64,000 bases of DNA, from positions 8,990,001 to 9,054,000 of the forward strand of contig CM064422.1 in the NCBI GenBank assembly GCA_032690845.1, read 5' to 3'. The translations under genes and the position numbers were made by a program. Source of the DNA: Eleusine coracana subsp. coracana. Its lineage: Eukaryota > Streptophyta > Magnoliopsida > Poales > Poaceae. Under the pieces are notes generated by a model. The model searched no databases and had not been told where the DNA came from. It worked only from the letters and a program-made list of their open reading frames with translations. Below, in pieces: positions 34,072-46,854 of the stretch; positions within the stretch are counted from its first letter, which is position 1, and every line of letters begins with the position of its first letter.

Positions 34072-34405
34072 GGATGTGTTTGATAGTACTTATGTTTATG
34101 TTGAAAATAACTTATATTATGGTTTATTTATGAAAAGTGCTTATCTGACTTATTTGGTTTGTTGTAGCATAAGCTATGAAGTCGTTTGGAAAAACAGTTT
34201 ATGATGACTTATTCTAGAAAGAGATGATTCATAAGCCCAAAAAATTAGTGTTTGTTGACTTTACTATTTTAGTAAAAAAAGCAAATGCTTTATAAGGGCT
34301 TATAGCAATAAGTGCTTATGCAAAATAACTGTTTAATAAGGCTTATGACTTATTATAGTATAAATCATTTCATAAACCACTTTATAAGTCCTGTCAAACA
34401 CATCC
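34072..34405. mobile_element. MITE with about 22-bp terminal inverted repeats, 334 bp
   Basis: GGATGTGTTTGATAGTACTTAT at the left is matched by the complement of the right end (GGATGTGTTTGACAGGACTT). The interior is rich in ATAAGTGCTTAT and CTTATAAGC palindromic words. No coding sequence. 33156-34071 holds no gene I can support. Confidence 0.7.
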
Positions 34406-36219
34406 GTTTCCTGATGCCATGCTGTAGACGACGATCCATGCCCTGTTTTTTTTTTCACGTAGCCAACAAAATCACCATCCTTTTATTTGAAACTTCTACG
34501 CGAGTAGTTGTTTGTTCTTACAAGTAGTCGCATGTGTTATAGCTTGACAAAGTCAATAGCCAAAGGTTGACTTGAGTACTATACATGCTCTGATTCCGTC
34601 GGTTGACAATTTCTAGAAGAACGGCACATACGAACATGACGATCGGCGGCGTCCACGTGGACACATTAGGTGCCTCTAAATTAAGGTCCCTTCGGTTACT
34701 CAAGTCTCACGTGGACACAAACGACGGGTACCTGACAGTCTCCCGTCGCCGTCATGGTCGCTGCATGTCTTGCTTCTTCAGGTATCCAACAAAAGCAGAG
34801 TTTTCGACTAGTGCCCGCTTCGAAATTCTGTCCGACTGTTCAAAATGAATTGTGCGAATCTTCTTCTTTCTCGGCAGCACAATTCAACTTCAAACAAAGC
34901 GGCTGTCTCCAGTTGTTATTCTTCGGATGAAAATAACATACTGTACAGTACAAAAAGAAAATAACGCCATATATAAAGCTCATGGCAGGTTTCTTGTCCA
35001 GCAGCATGCATTTTTTTTATATATGATTCTATTCTTTTGACTTTGGGATAGTTTTTCCTTGCCGTCAAAATTAATCTGGAGTATGGTAAATTCCAATCAC
35101 TGACAAACACACAGACACACACAAGAGGACGAGAACAGGCGTGGATTTGGATACTGTCAAAGCGAAACAAAAGCCAATTCGCGGTGTCTGATCGAAAGGA
35201 TCGGAACTATTATGCGTTCGTACGTTTTCTGCTAGAACAATTCAAAAGTTTGGCAGCTCTGAATTTCAGGTGAACAAAGATGCCACCGGTAGTAGTACGT
35301 TAAAAAAGCGAAATAGCGAAGAATTCCTAGGAACAAAACCGAAAAGCTGAAGTTGGTATTTTGATATGCATATGCATCAACTTGGGAGAAAAGTGTTGTT
35401 TCTTTAATACATGGCACACCAAATGTTGACGTCATGTGGCGGTGCCTCCTGCATCTGTCACGCACACCAACCAACTTAAAAAACGTACACCTATAAGGAA
35501 AAAAACTTTAAAAAAACATATAATGCCGTGAGTGGCATCGCGGACCACGTCCACATGGACCGGCGAAAAGGTTCCCACAAGAAACAGGCGAACTGCCTTC
35601 CAGCCGAGGGAACGTTGATGTGATGCACCTATTTAACGTCGTACAGTGGTATTCAATATAAGACTGGCTTTATTTTTTTTTCATTCTTAGATGAATCATA
35701 TATCAGTATTATCATTTATACTAGCTTTTAGTCTCCCAACTTATACATATATATGAATTTTATCACCAAGAAAAAAACTTCAAAACACAACATATACAAT
35801 AATCATGATAAGTAATTTTTTAATTTCTTTCTTAATGATTAATAAAATAAATAGTATGAAAGTTACCCCACTGCAATTCAGATGCTCAAGATTTGACCTT
35901 CTAAATATAGTAATTTTATGCAATGTCCTACAAGCTTCCTATTGAACATCAATGAACAATGGAATGGTGTGGCTTCATTGTTTGAGATGCATATGTAACT
36001 AGTATATATGGCTATTCTCGTAAAATTATATTTTCAGCCACCTAAATCTATTTCTCAAAGAGAAATTGCACACCTTTTTTATCCCGTAATCTTTTTTATA
36101 ATCCTCATTCCCGGTGTAACTTTATTACTCTTCTAAAGAAAAATGATGAACTATTTGGCAATAAAAAGGTTGTTTATGTTTGTTTATTGGCGGGATAAAA
36201 AAACTGGCTGGAAAAGTGG
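34406..36219. other. Intergenic; dispersed short duplications
   Basis: No gene. TTCTTCAxGTATCCAACAAA-like words recur at about 31570, 34455 and 34775, and 35545-35635 duplicates 31294-31400. The region therefore seems to be built from old, diverged duplications shared with 31.2-31.7 kb. Confidence 0.4.
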
Positions 36220-36464
36220 TACTCCCTCCATCCCATTGAGAGTGTTATTTTTTTATACTTTTAGAAAAGAGCCTTTGATAATTTGTTTTATTTGAAAATT
36301 TTATTTAAATATTATAATAAAGATAATATCATTAAAGTATTTTTACTAATAAATTTAATTATAAAAATAAAATATATTTACATAATTTATTTTTAAATAA
36401 GACGACATGTCAAATATCATATCAAAAAATCTAAAGCGATACTTTCAATAAGACAAAGGTAGTA
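36220..36464. mobile_element. Stowaway-like MITE, about 245 bp
   Basis: The left end TACTCCCTCCATCCCATTGA pairs with the inverted right end TACTACCTTTGTCTTATTGA. It is flanked by TA and has an AT-rich interior. A second, roughly 50-base CTCCCTCCGG...GGAGGAGTA remnant follows at 36476-36527. Stowaway elements are moved by Tc1/mariner transposases. Confidence 0.7.
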
Positions 36465-37109
36465 ATAAGTAAATACTCCCTCCGGTCGTATATTGTGGTC
36501 GTCAGTCAGTTTAGATTGGAGGAGTAATAATTAGTATTTTATCGATGGTTTGCTATAACGATGAATGCATTGCTTAGACCTCAAACAACTATATATACCT
36601 TATAAATGTATCAGGATTTTTTGAATTTATATTATACAACGAAATATAAATGAAAGAATCAAGTGCAGATATCTCTGCTCGATGGGATATTGGGATTGCC
36701 TGAAGCGAGCCAAACAAGCCCCTACGTGCCCCGGCAACGTGACAAGAGCCATGCCATGCAGCCGCAGCACTCCAACGACCGCACGCCAATAACCTCACCT
36801 GTACCGGTCAACAGTGTCGCGCGTACATCATGTCACAGGTCCCCCAACTCCCACCAAAAAATAGTAAAAGAAAAATATACGAAGCACGACTGCACGAGCC
36901 CCACCACCACATCAACCAAAAAGAAAAGCCACCACGAACGAAACGACCAGCCGCCTACCACGGACCGCGTCCACGCGCGGCGCACCGGCCACCACCATCA
37001 TCACCATCAACCGACCCGTCCCCCCACTCGTGTGGAGAAGGAAGGAAGTCACAGGCGGAAAAGGCAAAACCGAGACGAAACGAAACGCAGGCGCCGCACC
37101 GCACCGCAG

Positions 37110-37250
37110 CCAGCCAGCCCACGCCACCACCACCACCACCACCTCCACCTCATTCCTCTTCACCACCACCACCACCACACCGCCGCAAACCTCGCGTCGC
37201 GCCGCGCCACGCCGCGCGGCCCCTCCCTCCCTCCCTCTCTCTCCCTTTTG
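37110..37250 (+). repeat. Trinucleotide CAC/CCA and CCCT microsatellites upstream of the DUF1336 gene
   Basis: CACCAC-rich tracts (37120-37185) and a CCCTCCCT/CTCTCT pyrimidine patch (37222-37245) lie 110-240 bases before the ATG at 37359. Pyrimidine-rich patches here are usual in plant leader regions. Confidence 0.7.
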
Positions 37251-37358
37251 GAAAATCCCCCTCCTCGCGCAAACCGCCGCACACCCGCGCGTCCCCGCGC
37301 CGTGTGCCCTCCGATCTCGCCTCGCCTCGCCGGGGACGAGGAGGTTGGAGGGAAGGGG

Positions 37359-40300
37359 ATGGGGGCGTGCGTGTCGCGGCCCAGCGCGTGCGTGGGGAAG
37401 CCCCACACGCCGCGGTCGGGCGACGCCGCCGGGCGCTCCGGCGGCGCAGGCGGCGGCGGAAGCGGGGCGCGGCGCAGGCACGGGCGCCGCGGGAAGGGCC
37501 GGAGGAAGGCGCCCTCGCGCGCCGCGTCGATGGAGACCATCCAGGAGGCCGAGGTGCCCGTCGCCTCCACCGGGGCCGACGTCGCCGCCGATCACCGGAC
37601 CTACAGCAACCCCGCGTTCCAAGGTGGGTGCGCTGGGAGCCTGGGAGACGGGTGGGCTTCGCGCTTGCTTCGGTTCGGGGGCTGGATTCTGATCTCCGGG
37701 GGACCATGCGGCGCGAGATTGCGCTCCTGGGGGACTAAATTAAATTACCGCATCTGGGGATCGTGCGCGTCCAGCAACATCTACTTTCCGGTTTTTTTAA
37801 TTCCTAGCGCGCGGTAGCTCCTTCTCTAGAGTGGGGTTACATTTTATCACTACTGGCTAGTATCAGCGGTTGAATCAGTACCACCGCGTCGCAGTTTGTT
37901 ATGTCAATTGGTACTACTCGCGAGTCCTCATTGACCTGACGCTGACGTGAATCCGGAAACTTTCTTGCTGCAGTGTCCGGGAGCATTGAGGAGGCATGGT
38001 ACGACTCCTTGGCGATGAGCGAGTCGGACGACGAGGACGATTTCCACAGCGTGCAAGATGGTAAGAATGATATCATGATCCGGGAGTACTACTAGGCTGC
38101 TGAGCTAGGTCCCCCCACGGCTTGATTTCAGTGTTTCTCGAGCCTGCTGAGCTTCTTTTTTCATTCTGCAGAAGTGCAGATGCTTTTTCACTGAATGGCT
38201 TCAAGTTCACACATGCCTATTTTTCTAATTGATTGGATGGCCTGTACTTATTTCTATTTTGCACTTGCAGATGCTTTTTCGCTGAATGGATTTGAGAACG
38301 AAGCAGCATTGAGCTTCAAAGATGGCAATGGCGGGAGCTTCAATGCCGCTGACCATCACCACAAAAAGCCAAAATCCAGTGAGCTGTCAAGGAGCTCAGA
38401 GACCGGTGTGCGGTCCTCTGTGAGCCATGAGGATGTGGCGAGTGTATCTGGTGATGATAGTGCTCATGGAGGAAGAATGCTGGACGATTGCGGGATCCTC
38501 CCAAGTAACTGTTTGCCTTGTATGGCCTCTGCTGTCGGTGTAAACGAGAAGAAGAGGGCTCTTTCCTCCAGCCCAACTCATTCCATGAAGATGCCTTCTT
38601 TGAAGCTCTCATTCAAGAAGAAGTCCGGGGAAGCTCATCCATCTTCTGCACTATGTAAGCATTTCTTCATAAGCCATTTGGTTAAGCTTTCCTCAAAACC
38701 AAGCTGGACATACCTTTTTTTTCCTTAACATGGAATACATTCTACTTACAAAAAACAAAAACATGGAAGATGATTTAAAACGGTGCCAGCAATTTGTTAG
38801 GTGCCTTTCATGATCTGTTGTTGTAACACAGAGAATTGATGCTTCCAATTGGTGGCTATGATCTTCATTGGTTGCATGATTCATCCCATCAAACTGACAA
38901 TTAATAAGACTGTTGCACTGGCACACTAGGATGATGTGTTTACAGTGTTCTCCTTATTAATGTACTGCATAAGCATTATGGTCTACATATTTCTTTGTTA
39001 TCATCTCATCAGGTTCCATCAGGCTAACTCTAGGCTATGTTTGTAAGGAACACCCCACGCCCACCCAAAATGCACAAATATATCAAACTTTTACTTCAGT
39101 TTTTGCTGCAAATGATCAAATGAAGTGCTGGAAATATTTTGTTTCTTACTTTATAAGATCTGTCTCGGAAATATATTAAAGCAACATATTTACTTTCTTT
39201 GTGTTTCCAGTATCTACAAAAGGTTACCTTGAAAGGCCTCTAGCCGGTTCTCAAGTACAGTTTTGTTTGCTAGAAACAAAAGTGCTCAACAGCTGGTCTC
39301 ATGTTGATCCTGGTACATTCCGGGTCCGTGGATCAAACTATTTTAGGTAAATATTGTTATTTGGTTTTTAAACGTACTGGTATCATGCTTCAGATATATT
39401 AAAAGATGGGAATGCTTTTATTGGTGTGATCTTAGTTTCAAATGCACTTTCCCAGGGATAAGAAGAAAGAACTTGCTCCGAATTATGCTGCATACTATCC
39501 ATTTGGAGTTGATGTCTACTTATCGTCACAAAAACTCAATCATATATCTCGATTTGTTCAACTTCCTGATGTCCAGCTCTCTAGCGAACTTCCGCCTCTT
39601 TTGGTGGTCAATGTACAGGTAAGCGAAAATGTTCTCACATCAATTTACATTTTTGAGGCGCTAAAAGCTTTTATATTCACCCTTCAATTGGTCAAATCTT
39701 TACACTTGGGTGTACTTGTCAAAGTAGCTATTAGGTGATGAAGACAAACTGTATCCAGGTGCTTTGAGCATGTTCATAATTTGCTATGCTTTCTACAAAG
39801 TATTATGCTACTGGCACAACTAAAGAGGACTAGGCTGAAGGAATCAGCAAGCTTTGTTTTGGGCGTTTTCTGTTCTCTTTTAAGAAAATTGTGGCAGTTT
39901 CTAGCATTGCATTTTTTAAATAATTAATTAAGATATTATATATTTCAGTTGCATTTAAGCACCTTTAATATCTTTCTGTACAAAAATATTACTTGATATT
40001 ATTCTTTACTTTTTCCTCAGGTCCCATTATATCCGGCTTCATTGTTTCAGAATGAAACTGATGGGGAAGGAATGAGCTTTGTTTTGTATTTTAGGCTTTC
40101 TGAAGGTTACTCAAAAGAGCTTCCAGATTCATTCGTTGCAAATATTAAAGTAAGATTTTCACCTGTCTCAAACATCTCTCTCTAACTTTTGTGAATATTA
40201 TTTTTATATTTCTATATATGCAATAATAACGACATATGCCTTTTTTCCTTTACAAATGCTGTTTGTTGAAGGGAAGTCCCATTATATATTAAAATGAACA

Positions 40301-41597
40301 TTCAGATCCCTTTTCCTGGACATGTTGAAAGTGTAAAAAATATTGAGCATCTAATTTTTGTTATACAAAATGAAGAAGAATAGGGATGAAAATATGTGTT
40401 TTTTATAATTCTCTGTAGGTTTTAAAATTGTGGACACACTCCCCCTACATTTGAACTTTGAATTATTAGTTTATAGACAGACAAATCTTTGATGTCCTAG
40501 AGCCACAAACATTAGGGTGGGGTACCTGCAAAGACCCTTTGGCTGTTTATTGATCATAGACAAGGTGCATGCCACAAATATGCAATAAGGTCATGTGGTA
40601 GTGCTTCACATGCAACTTAGAAAAGTTCAGGCATTTTTACATGTCAAATTGTTGTTTCGATTATTGAACTCTGTTTAAGAAATTTGTAGACTTGTCGCAT
40701 TTTAAGTTATACAAATAATACTTATATATGGTTTGTGATTGATGATACACATCAACTGTCAGCTTAGGCAGTTTCAGCAGATATAAAGTCTCTGTTACAT
40801 AAGCGTTCTTTTCCTGTCTAGACTACTAACAGTGCATAATTCCCTTTTTCTCCCTTCCCAAACAGAAATTGATTGATGATCATGTAGAGAAGATAAAAGC
40901 GTTTCCGATGGAAACAACGATACCATTTCGAGAACGGCTAAAGATACTTGGGCGAGTGGCTAATATTGAGGATCTTCCTTTAAGTGCAGCTGAGAGGAAG
41001 CTGATGACTGCATACAATGAGAAGCCCGTGCTTTCTAGGCCACAACATGAATTTTACCTGGTTAGTTGATTTTATTTCTAGAAATCATAGTTCTGATAAT
41101 ATTAATAAATCTGATGTACTTTAGCTTCTGTGCTACAATCATTGAAATAAATGCACTATTATAAAAATGTCTTTTTTTACATCCATACACGTTAAACTTA
41201 GATTACTTTCTAGAAAGAATATTGAAGAATGCTTTGCTTTTGTGCAGGGTGATAATTACTTTGAGATTGACATCGACATGCACAGATTCAGCTACATCTC
41301 TAGGAAAGGTTTTGAAACCTTTTTGGACAGGCTAAAAGTGTGCAATCTAGATGTTGGGCTAACCATTCAGGTATGTTACTTGTAACTAATGAAACTTGGA
41401 CAGGCTAAAAGTGTGCATTTATTTTCACTTTGCTATGCAAGTTTTTCTGTCCTGTTTAAAAGACATCTATTTACTGTTCGAACTTCTGACCGCAGGGCAA
41501 TAAAGCTGAAGAACTGCCTGAGCAGATCTTATGTTGTGTTAGGTTAAATGGTATCGATTACACAAAATATCAGCCGCTCATGACGCATGGTGCTTGA
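37359..41597 (+). CDS. DUF1336 (EDR2 C-terminal domain) protein
   Basis: There are nine exons: 37359-37623, 37974-38060, 38271-38654, 39211-39346, 39456-39618, 40021-40149, 40866-41060, 41248-41370, 41496-41597. They total 1584 bases, 527 aa. The N-terminus MGACVSRPSACVGKP fits N-myristoylation at Gly2 with nearby cysteines for palmitoylation, so membrane association is likely. Residues 15-245 are Ser/Gly-rich and acidic (ESDDEDDFHSVQD). The DUF1336 domain fills about 247-520 (WSHVDPGTFRVRGSNYF, YPFGVDVYLS, LPPLLVVNVQVPLYP, GDNYFEIDIDMHRFSYISRK, CCVRLNGIDY). It lacks the PH and START domains of full EDR2, so it belongs to the short DUF1336 class. The start at 37359 was chosen for the MGACVS motif; the same frame is open upstream to 36663 with low-complexity sequence. 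Function is unknown beyond lipid/membrane association suggested by the family. Confidence 0.92.
38168..38212 (+). repeat. Partial duplicate of the exon 3 start in intron 2 of the DUF1336 gene
   Basis: GTGCAGATGCTTTTTCACTG at 38175 resembles the true exon 3 start (TTGCAGATGCTTTTTCGCTG) 91 bases downstream. It includes a usable AG acceptor. Splicing to it would read seven or so matching residues and then run into an in-frame TGA. Confidence 0.7.
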
Positions 41598-42300
41598 AGT
41601 TGAACAGCTCTTCCTTTGGACCAAAGGTTCCTCAAATTTCAGAGCAGGAACCTGTGAACCAATGTCAAACGCATCATCTGAGCCTGTGACGTCGCATACA
41701 CGTTACATTAACAGATGCAGGAGTTGACTGTAACGCTGACTGGCTCCTTGAGAAGCCGCGGTGCTGATATCGGGCTAAATCCTTAAATGGGAAACAAAAA
41801 ATTGAAAAGGCAGTACATGTAAATCTGTATATCATCGCCTCAAGCTTCAGCTGTGTCAGCTGTTGCTACTCCACATTCTAGACCTAGTAAATATCACTAA
41901 GTTACTGATGATTGAGTAGGGTTAGGCACACTGTAACTTGAGGAGGATCTTTTCTTCTCTTTTGTGAGTACCAGCTGTTTCATTTGCACAACAATATTGC
42001 AAAGTATTAATCTCACAGGCTCTGGCAAACTGCATCTCATTGGAAAAATAAGGATTGATTGTTCATTTTTCTTATTTTAAGATATTCAGTTTACGGTGCT
42101 ACGAGTCTACTGTACGACAGAGCTTCATTGATATCGTTCAGTTTCACTGTCGTTTGGAAGTACGGTACTATGGGCCTAATAAGTTCCGACTTCCGAGAGT
42201 TTGGTGGGTCGCATTCTAGATGTGCTGGCTAATTGGGCCATCAGAAGCGCCTGATTGGAAGCCCGAATGGACTAGATGAAAGCCCGGTCGTGTCATCCCC
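41598..42300. other. 3' flank of the DUF1336 gene and RPS21 promoter
   Basis: No coding region. This must hold the 3' untranslated region of the upstream gene and the RPS21 promoter. Confidence 0.5.
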
Positions 42301-42313
42301 TCCGTTCCGAACA

Positions 42314-42321
42314 CTAGGGTT
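42314..42321 (+). promoter_or_regulatory. Telo-box (inverted) in the RPS21 leader
   Basis: CTAGGGTT, the reverse of AACCCTAG, lies near the start of the RPS21 leader and just before a CCG microsatellite (42353-42370). The same element is found at RPL10 in this window. Confidence 0.55.
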
Positions 42322-42422
42322 CACAAGTCCGTTCGTTTCTTCCTCATTCGCCCGCCGCCGCCGCCGCCGCTGTCTTCCGTCTTCTGCGAGCTTATTCGCC
42401 TTCTTGCGTTCGAGAGATCAAG

Positions 42423-42968
42423 GTGAGTAGCATCGACCTCGAGTTCCAACCTCGTTTGTTAAAGTTCAGTTCGCGCGGGCGTGCTGAGAGGCGTCAATTA
42501 CTAGACGAGGGTTCGCTCTGGTAGTATCTAGATTTGTAGTTTGTGAGTGATCGATCTAGAGCTTTGCGAGTATAGAATAGTCTAGGAAGGACACAGTGGA
42601 GATCGCATTCCAACTGCTGAAGTCGTCACGTCGTCCCCTACAAAGATTTATGTATTGTTTTGCTGCACAGCTGCGTGAACCAAGTAGGACGGATGATAAA
42701 GATCAGATTGCCTTCGCGTATGAAATGCTAGAGCGTAACACCTTGTTATTTATCAAAAGAGGGTTATCGTTCGGCAATTTATTTCGTTTACGTTGCCACG
42801 AGTTCCTTGTACTGTTCTCTCGTTTAATTCCTTGGGATTTGACAGAAACCGAACTGGATTTGCTTCTAAGATATGCCAACTTCCATCTTTACGATCCATA
42901 TAGTAGTTGCTGTGTATAGTTTCTTTAAGTTAGATATGTGCCTGATTGTATAATTCTGTGCCCTGCAG
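42423..42968 (+). other. Probable 5'-UTR intron of RPS21
   Basis: A strong donor (AAG|GTGAGTAG) at 42423 and an acceptor (CCCTGCAG) ending at 42968 bracket 546 bases. The acceptor is 32 bases before the ATG. Leader introns are common in plant ribosomal protein genes and often raise expression. The 107-codon open frame inside (42596-42919) starts without ATG and is not gene-like. Confidence 0.65.
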
Positions 42969-43000
42969 TAGCTGTTGTGGTAGTTCCTCCAATCGCCACC

Positions 43001-43969
43001 ATGCAGAACGAGGAGGGTTTGATGGTGGACCTCTATGTCCCGAGGAAATGGTAAATTCTGCCTCATGTATCTTGTTTGCTCTGCATTCTAATTTATGCCG
43101 GTGAGCTGAGCTGTGTTGTTTTGTTCTTGCAGCTCTGCCACCAACAGGATCATCACAGCCAAGGACCATGCCTCTGTCCAGATCAACATTGGGCATGTGG
43201 ATGAGAATGGTCTGTACAATGGCCAATTCACCACGTTTGCTCTCTCTGGGTTTGTCCGTGCTCAGGTGATTATCCATTATCATTGTTGCAGCCTGGTTAT
43301 ATTGTCAAATCCGAACCAAGGATTGTACACGTAACTTTCTATTGTGAGTGTGCGTGAATTACTAATGGTATGTTATTGGTTGATGAGTGTGGACTTGCAT
43401 ACCAATATACCATGAAAAACATCTTTTCTTTTTCTTCCTTTTGTGCTTTATATCTTTCTTGTTTTACATTGTTTTTTAAGTTATGCAACTTGCAATGAAG
43501 TTACTGGGCATTCAGAATCATAATTGTATTCATAGTTGGCTTTCAGCTATATTTACCATATCTGTTGCTGTTTTGGTTGTTTCATTTGGCTGCATGCAGC
43601 TAGCTCACATCAATCTGGCATTGTTTTTTTGCTAGATGTTAAATAACTCAAGTTAAAGCTTACAGTGTTAATATACCAAGCACGTTAGTTGCTGGGGCTC
43701 ACCCTTATACTACATGATAATAACTAAAGTTAAAGCTTATAATGTTATATACCAAGCTTTGTTCGTGCATACTTACATACCTGAAGTTTAAGCGTAATGT
43801 CATACTTTGGCAAGCATTTTTTGCTTACTGAGTACTGACTAGCTGTTGCGCATGCCTCAGTAGTTATACCACCAGGTTCTGATTTCATATTTTGTTCTTA
43901 TTACAGGGCGACGCCGACGGCTCACTGGACAGGCTGTGGCAGAAGAGGAAAGCTGAGATCAAGCAGTAG
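43001..43969 (+). CDS. RPS21: 40S ribosomal protein S21 (eS21)
   Basis: Three exons, 43001-43050, 43133-43265 and 43907-43969, total 246 bases and 81 aa, the family size. The protein reads MQNEEGLMVDLYVPRKCSAT, then IITAKDHASVQINIGHVDENG, FALSGFVRAQGDADGSLDRL and WQKRKAEIKQ. eS21 is a eukaryote-specific small subunit protein at the back of the 40S head/platform, needed for late 18S rRNA processing. All introns are GT-AG. The last intron (641 bases) is the largest in the coding region. The ATG sits in a good context (GCCACCATGC). Confidence 0.96.
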
Positions 43970-45940
43970 GCCTTCTAGTTTCATCAGGAATATGACCATT
44001 TATCATGTGGATCCTGCTGTGGGGTGTTTTGATTTTGTCTCTGGGACCATTTGGATATGACTCTTATCATCTGCTGGATCCCCTTCTGAGCTTGTTTATG
44101 CTTTTAAGCTATCAAGGATTTTTTTTTATATCTTGCCTGTTCTCTCCTCTCTCCTTGTGTGGGACTGCTGTTCATCATGCCATGTATACGTTCGCAGCTG
44201 TGAATCTTCTTTTAATCAGCAATGCCTACATGCCAGATGAAGTATTTTCGTGCTGTAAAGCTACCACTTATATTCCACGTGTAACGTTCTAAGCATTAGT
44301 AACTTCAACATTTTTTTAGATTGAATTCAGAATGAATGCGCCCTGCTTTTTATTTCAAGAAAAAAAAATGTATGTTTTTTTTTTGAATGAACAATGTATG
44401 GTTAACAATGCTACATCTGCCAACACTGTTACAAGCCGCCCTGGTTGCACCATTTTATTAGATCTTATTTCTGGTGCTACAATTCTACGCTAAGGCGCCC
44501 ATTGAACTTCGAATAAGGTCACATCTCAGTAATCTTGATAAACAGAAAAATTGCTTCCTGATATGTTAGTGGTTATTTAGCTACGAGTGTTGATCATTTA
44601 TAGGAGCAAGCACTAGCAGCAGCATGCCATCACCTGAACAACTTGAACAAGAGAAGCCCACCGACGGCAAAGAGTTTCTGCAACAAGTGACGGCATGTCA
44701 TGCCATCCATCTTTGATCCCCTAATCAGTCAGCAAGCCAGAAATGTGAACAGAACAAGACGTGCTGTTGCTTAGTAGTTACATAAATTACGGGTGGTTAA
44801 CTTAACTGTGTCAGCAATGAGAGTAGCATTCATATTATTCATATTGACTAAGACGAATAGACGGTAAACAATTGTTTGATGTCCTCTATTCAGTTAGTTA
44901 TGCCAAACCATACTCACTTCCAGCAACCTTGACCAAACCATGCTTCACTACATCAAATCAAATTAAACAGGAAAACAGTGGTTACGTTACGTCTTAACAT
45001 CAAAGTATTATTTCTGCTCAATCAAATTTTAACAGAGAACATGTTTTTCTGCCTAATAATGTACTACGAGTAGTTTTCTCATCTTCAGCAAGTTCAGCGA
45101 AAGATACTCTACCTCTACGTTAAGACAACCTAACGTAGGATCGTTAGCGGCTCGTTTTCATTTTTTTTCTCTTTGGACAAACCATGATTATATTATATTA
45201 TTACTCTAAAAGTTGAACTAATAATGCGAGGTCACTAAAAGGATGCTTTCGCAGCAAGGAAGGCATGCACGGAAAGGGAAAGACTTGTCCTGTCAGACAC
45301 GTGGATGGCCCACCAGTCGGTCGCGTATATCAGGTCCGATCGAGAGCCGCTCACACGATCATGCTCTCTTTTCGCGTTCATGAACCGGGTTTTTCCAATA
45401 CGGAATTCTTACTTGACCTTGCACCAATAAAATAATTTACGGTTCAAATTAAGCAATAATATCTTTGAGAGAAAAAAACCTCCTAAGTTCCAAATGAAAT
45501 AATTCAGAATTTCTACGTACTGTTACATATAGTACAAATCTCGTTGATCTTTCCATTCAGCCGGGCTCTAAGGACAGGATTGGGCCAACTGCAACTAGCC
45601 ATCCTTCAACCTGATCCGATAGCTGTCGCCTTTAATACTTGTATCTTGGATTTATACTATCAGAGAAGAATCTCTAGCTAATGGCTGAAATCATTCAATC
45701 GAAGCGAACGCGTCGGCCGGTAACCAAATTAAGAGGAGAGGGGCGGCGATGCACGCGCTCGCCCCGTCAGGCCAGCTGAAACGATAGTGACCACGTTTCA
45801 AAAAGAAACGATAGTGACCATACATGATGCTCTCGCTTACGTTGATGTTTCTAGAAGGCGACCTCGTGCCCGACTTAAGCTGCTGGTCAATAATTCTAGC
45901 GAAAAAAAAAATGAGATAAACTAGCACACGCTAAATCAAA
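43970..45940. other. Intergenic after RPS21; no gene seen
   Basis: The first 300 bases or so are the RPS21 3' untranslated region. A 30-codon ATG frame at 44623 (starting MPSPEQLEQEK) exists but has no supporting evidence. I see no RNA gene. Confidence 0.4.
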
Positions 45941-46249
45941 TTAGATTACATATCCCGGTGGTTGTGGACTACAACAACTTGTTTTCGTACAAGAAATTTC
46001 ATTAATCATAATCTGCCTGCTCCCTTGTTTATTAAACAACTTATTTTTAAATGATGGTTTGGCTTGATGAGCATTGTGTTGTAGCTACACATTTTCAGGA
46101 TCGTCTAGGTTGCAGTATGATACTGATGCTATTAAGAATCCGAAGATACTTGTTGCGCGCAATGTGTCAATGCGCTTAGCGTCGGCGCGATGCATCAAGG
46201 CAACGCAAGCAAATAGAGAAAAATAAAAAGGGTTAATTGTAAAAAAAAC

Positions 46250-46727
46250 CACCTTATAAGTTAGTTAGAGTTTGAAATTCTCACTCATAAATTATTTTGT
46301 TACAAATTCTCACCACTCATTGAATTTTATGTAAAAATCACCCTAGTTTGCACATGTTTAATTATTTAACATATTTTTGTTTATTTGAAGTAATCAATGA
46401 TGTTCTTATAAAATAATACAAATTTTTGTAAGTATAATCTTTATATTTTTATAGAAAATATATAGCAAAATATCAATTAAAGTTTGTAAGATGTTCAACA
46501 ATAAAGTTTAAAATTTTGATATATTTCTTATGAAAATAAGAAGAATTAAACACACTAAAAATCTATAATAATGTTAAATTTATTTAACTTAGGTTTATTT
46601 TAAATTTATATCGATTAAATCATATGAACGTGTAAACTGGGATGATTTTTACAGCAAAATATATTGGGTGGGTAAGTATTTACCCCAAAAAAAATTTATA
46701 GGTGAATCTCAAACTTTAAATGACTTA
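46250..46727. mobile_element. Long-armed inverted-repeat element, about 478 bp
   Basis: Arms of about 95 bases: the left contains CACTCATAAATTATTTTG and TGTAAAAATCACCC, and the right contains the inverse GGGATGATTTTTACA and AAATTTATAGGTGAATCTC. The interior is AT-rich and non-coding. It is probably a fold-back or Mutator-like non-autonomous element. Confidence 0.6.
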
Positions 46728-46854
46728 GGTCTTGTTTGGGTAATCTCAATCCATATGGATTGGAGTGGATTGGGGTGGAAAATGAACTAAATTCTCCTTT
46801 AATACCTCTCAAACCATATGGATTGGAGTGTATTATTTAGTATCAAACAAGGCT
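46728..46854. mobile_element. Tourist-like MITE, 127 bp, TTA target duplication
   Basis: TTA at 46725-46727 and 46855-46857 flank the inverted ends GGTCTTGTTTG and AGCCTTGTTTG (complement). Inside is a palindromic AATCCATATGGATTGGAGTG core. A 3-base TTA duplication is typical of PIF/Harbinger-mobilised Tourist elements. The same family occurs in REV1 intron 5. Confidence 0.75.

Noticed and set aside
34072..34405. Possible microRNA precursor because it folds on itself
   Set aside because: The terminal inverted repeats and size fit a MITE; no precise hairpin with a mature-miRNA-like arm was seen.
36663..37358. N-terminal extension of the DUF1336 protein in the same frame
   Set aside because: It is His/Pro-rich low-complexity sequence from CAC microsatellites; the MGACVS myristoylation start at 37359 is the better start.
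42596..42919. 107-codon frame in the RPS21 leader
   Set aside because: It begins without ATG, has no family features, and lies inside a well-bounded leader intron.
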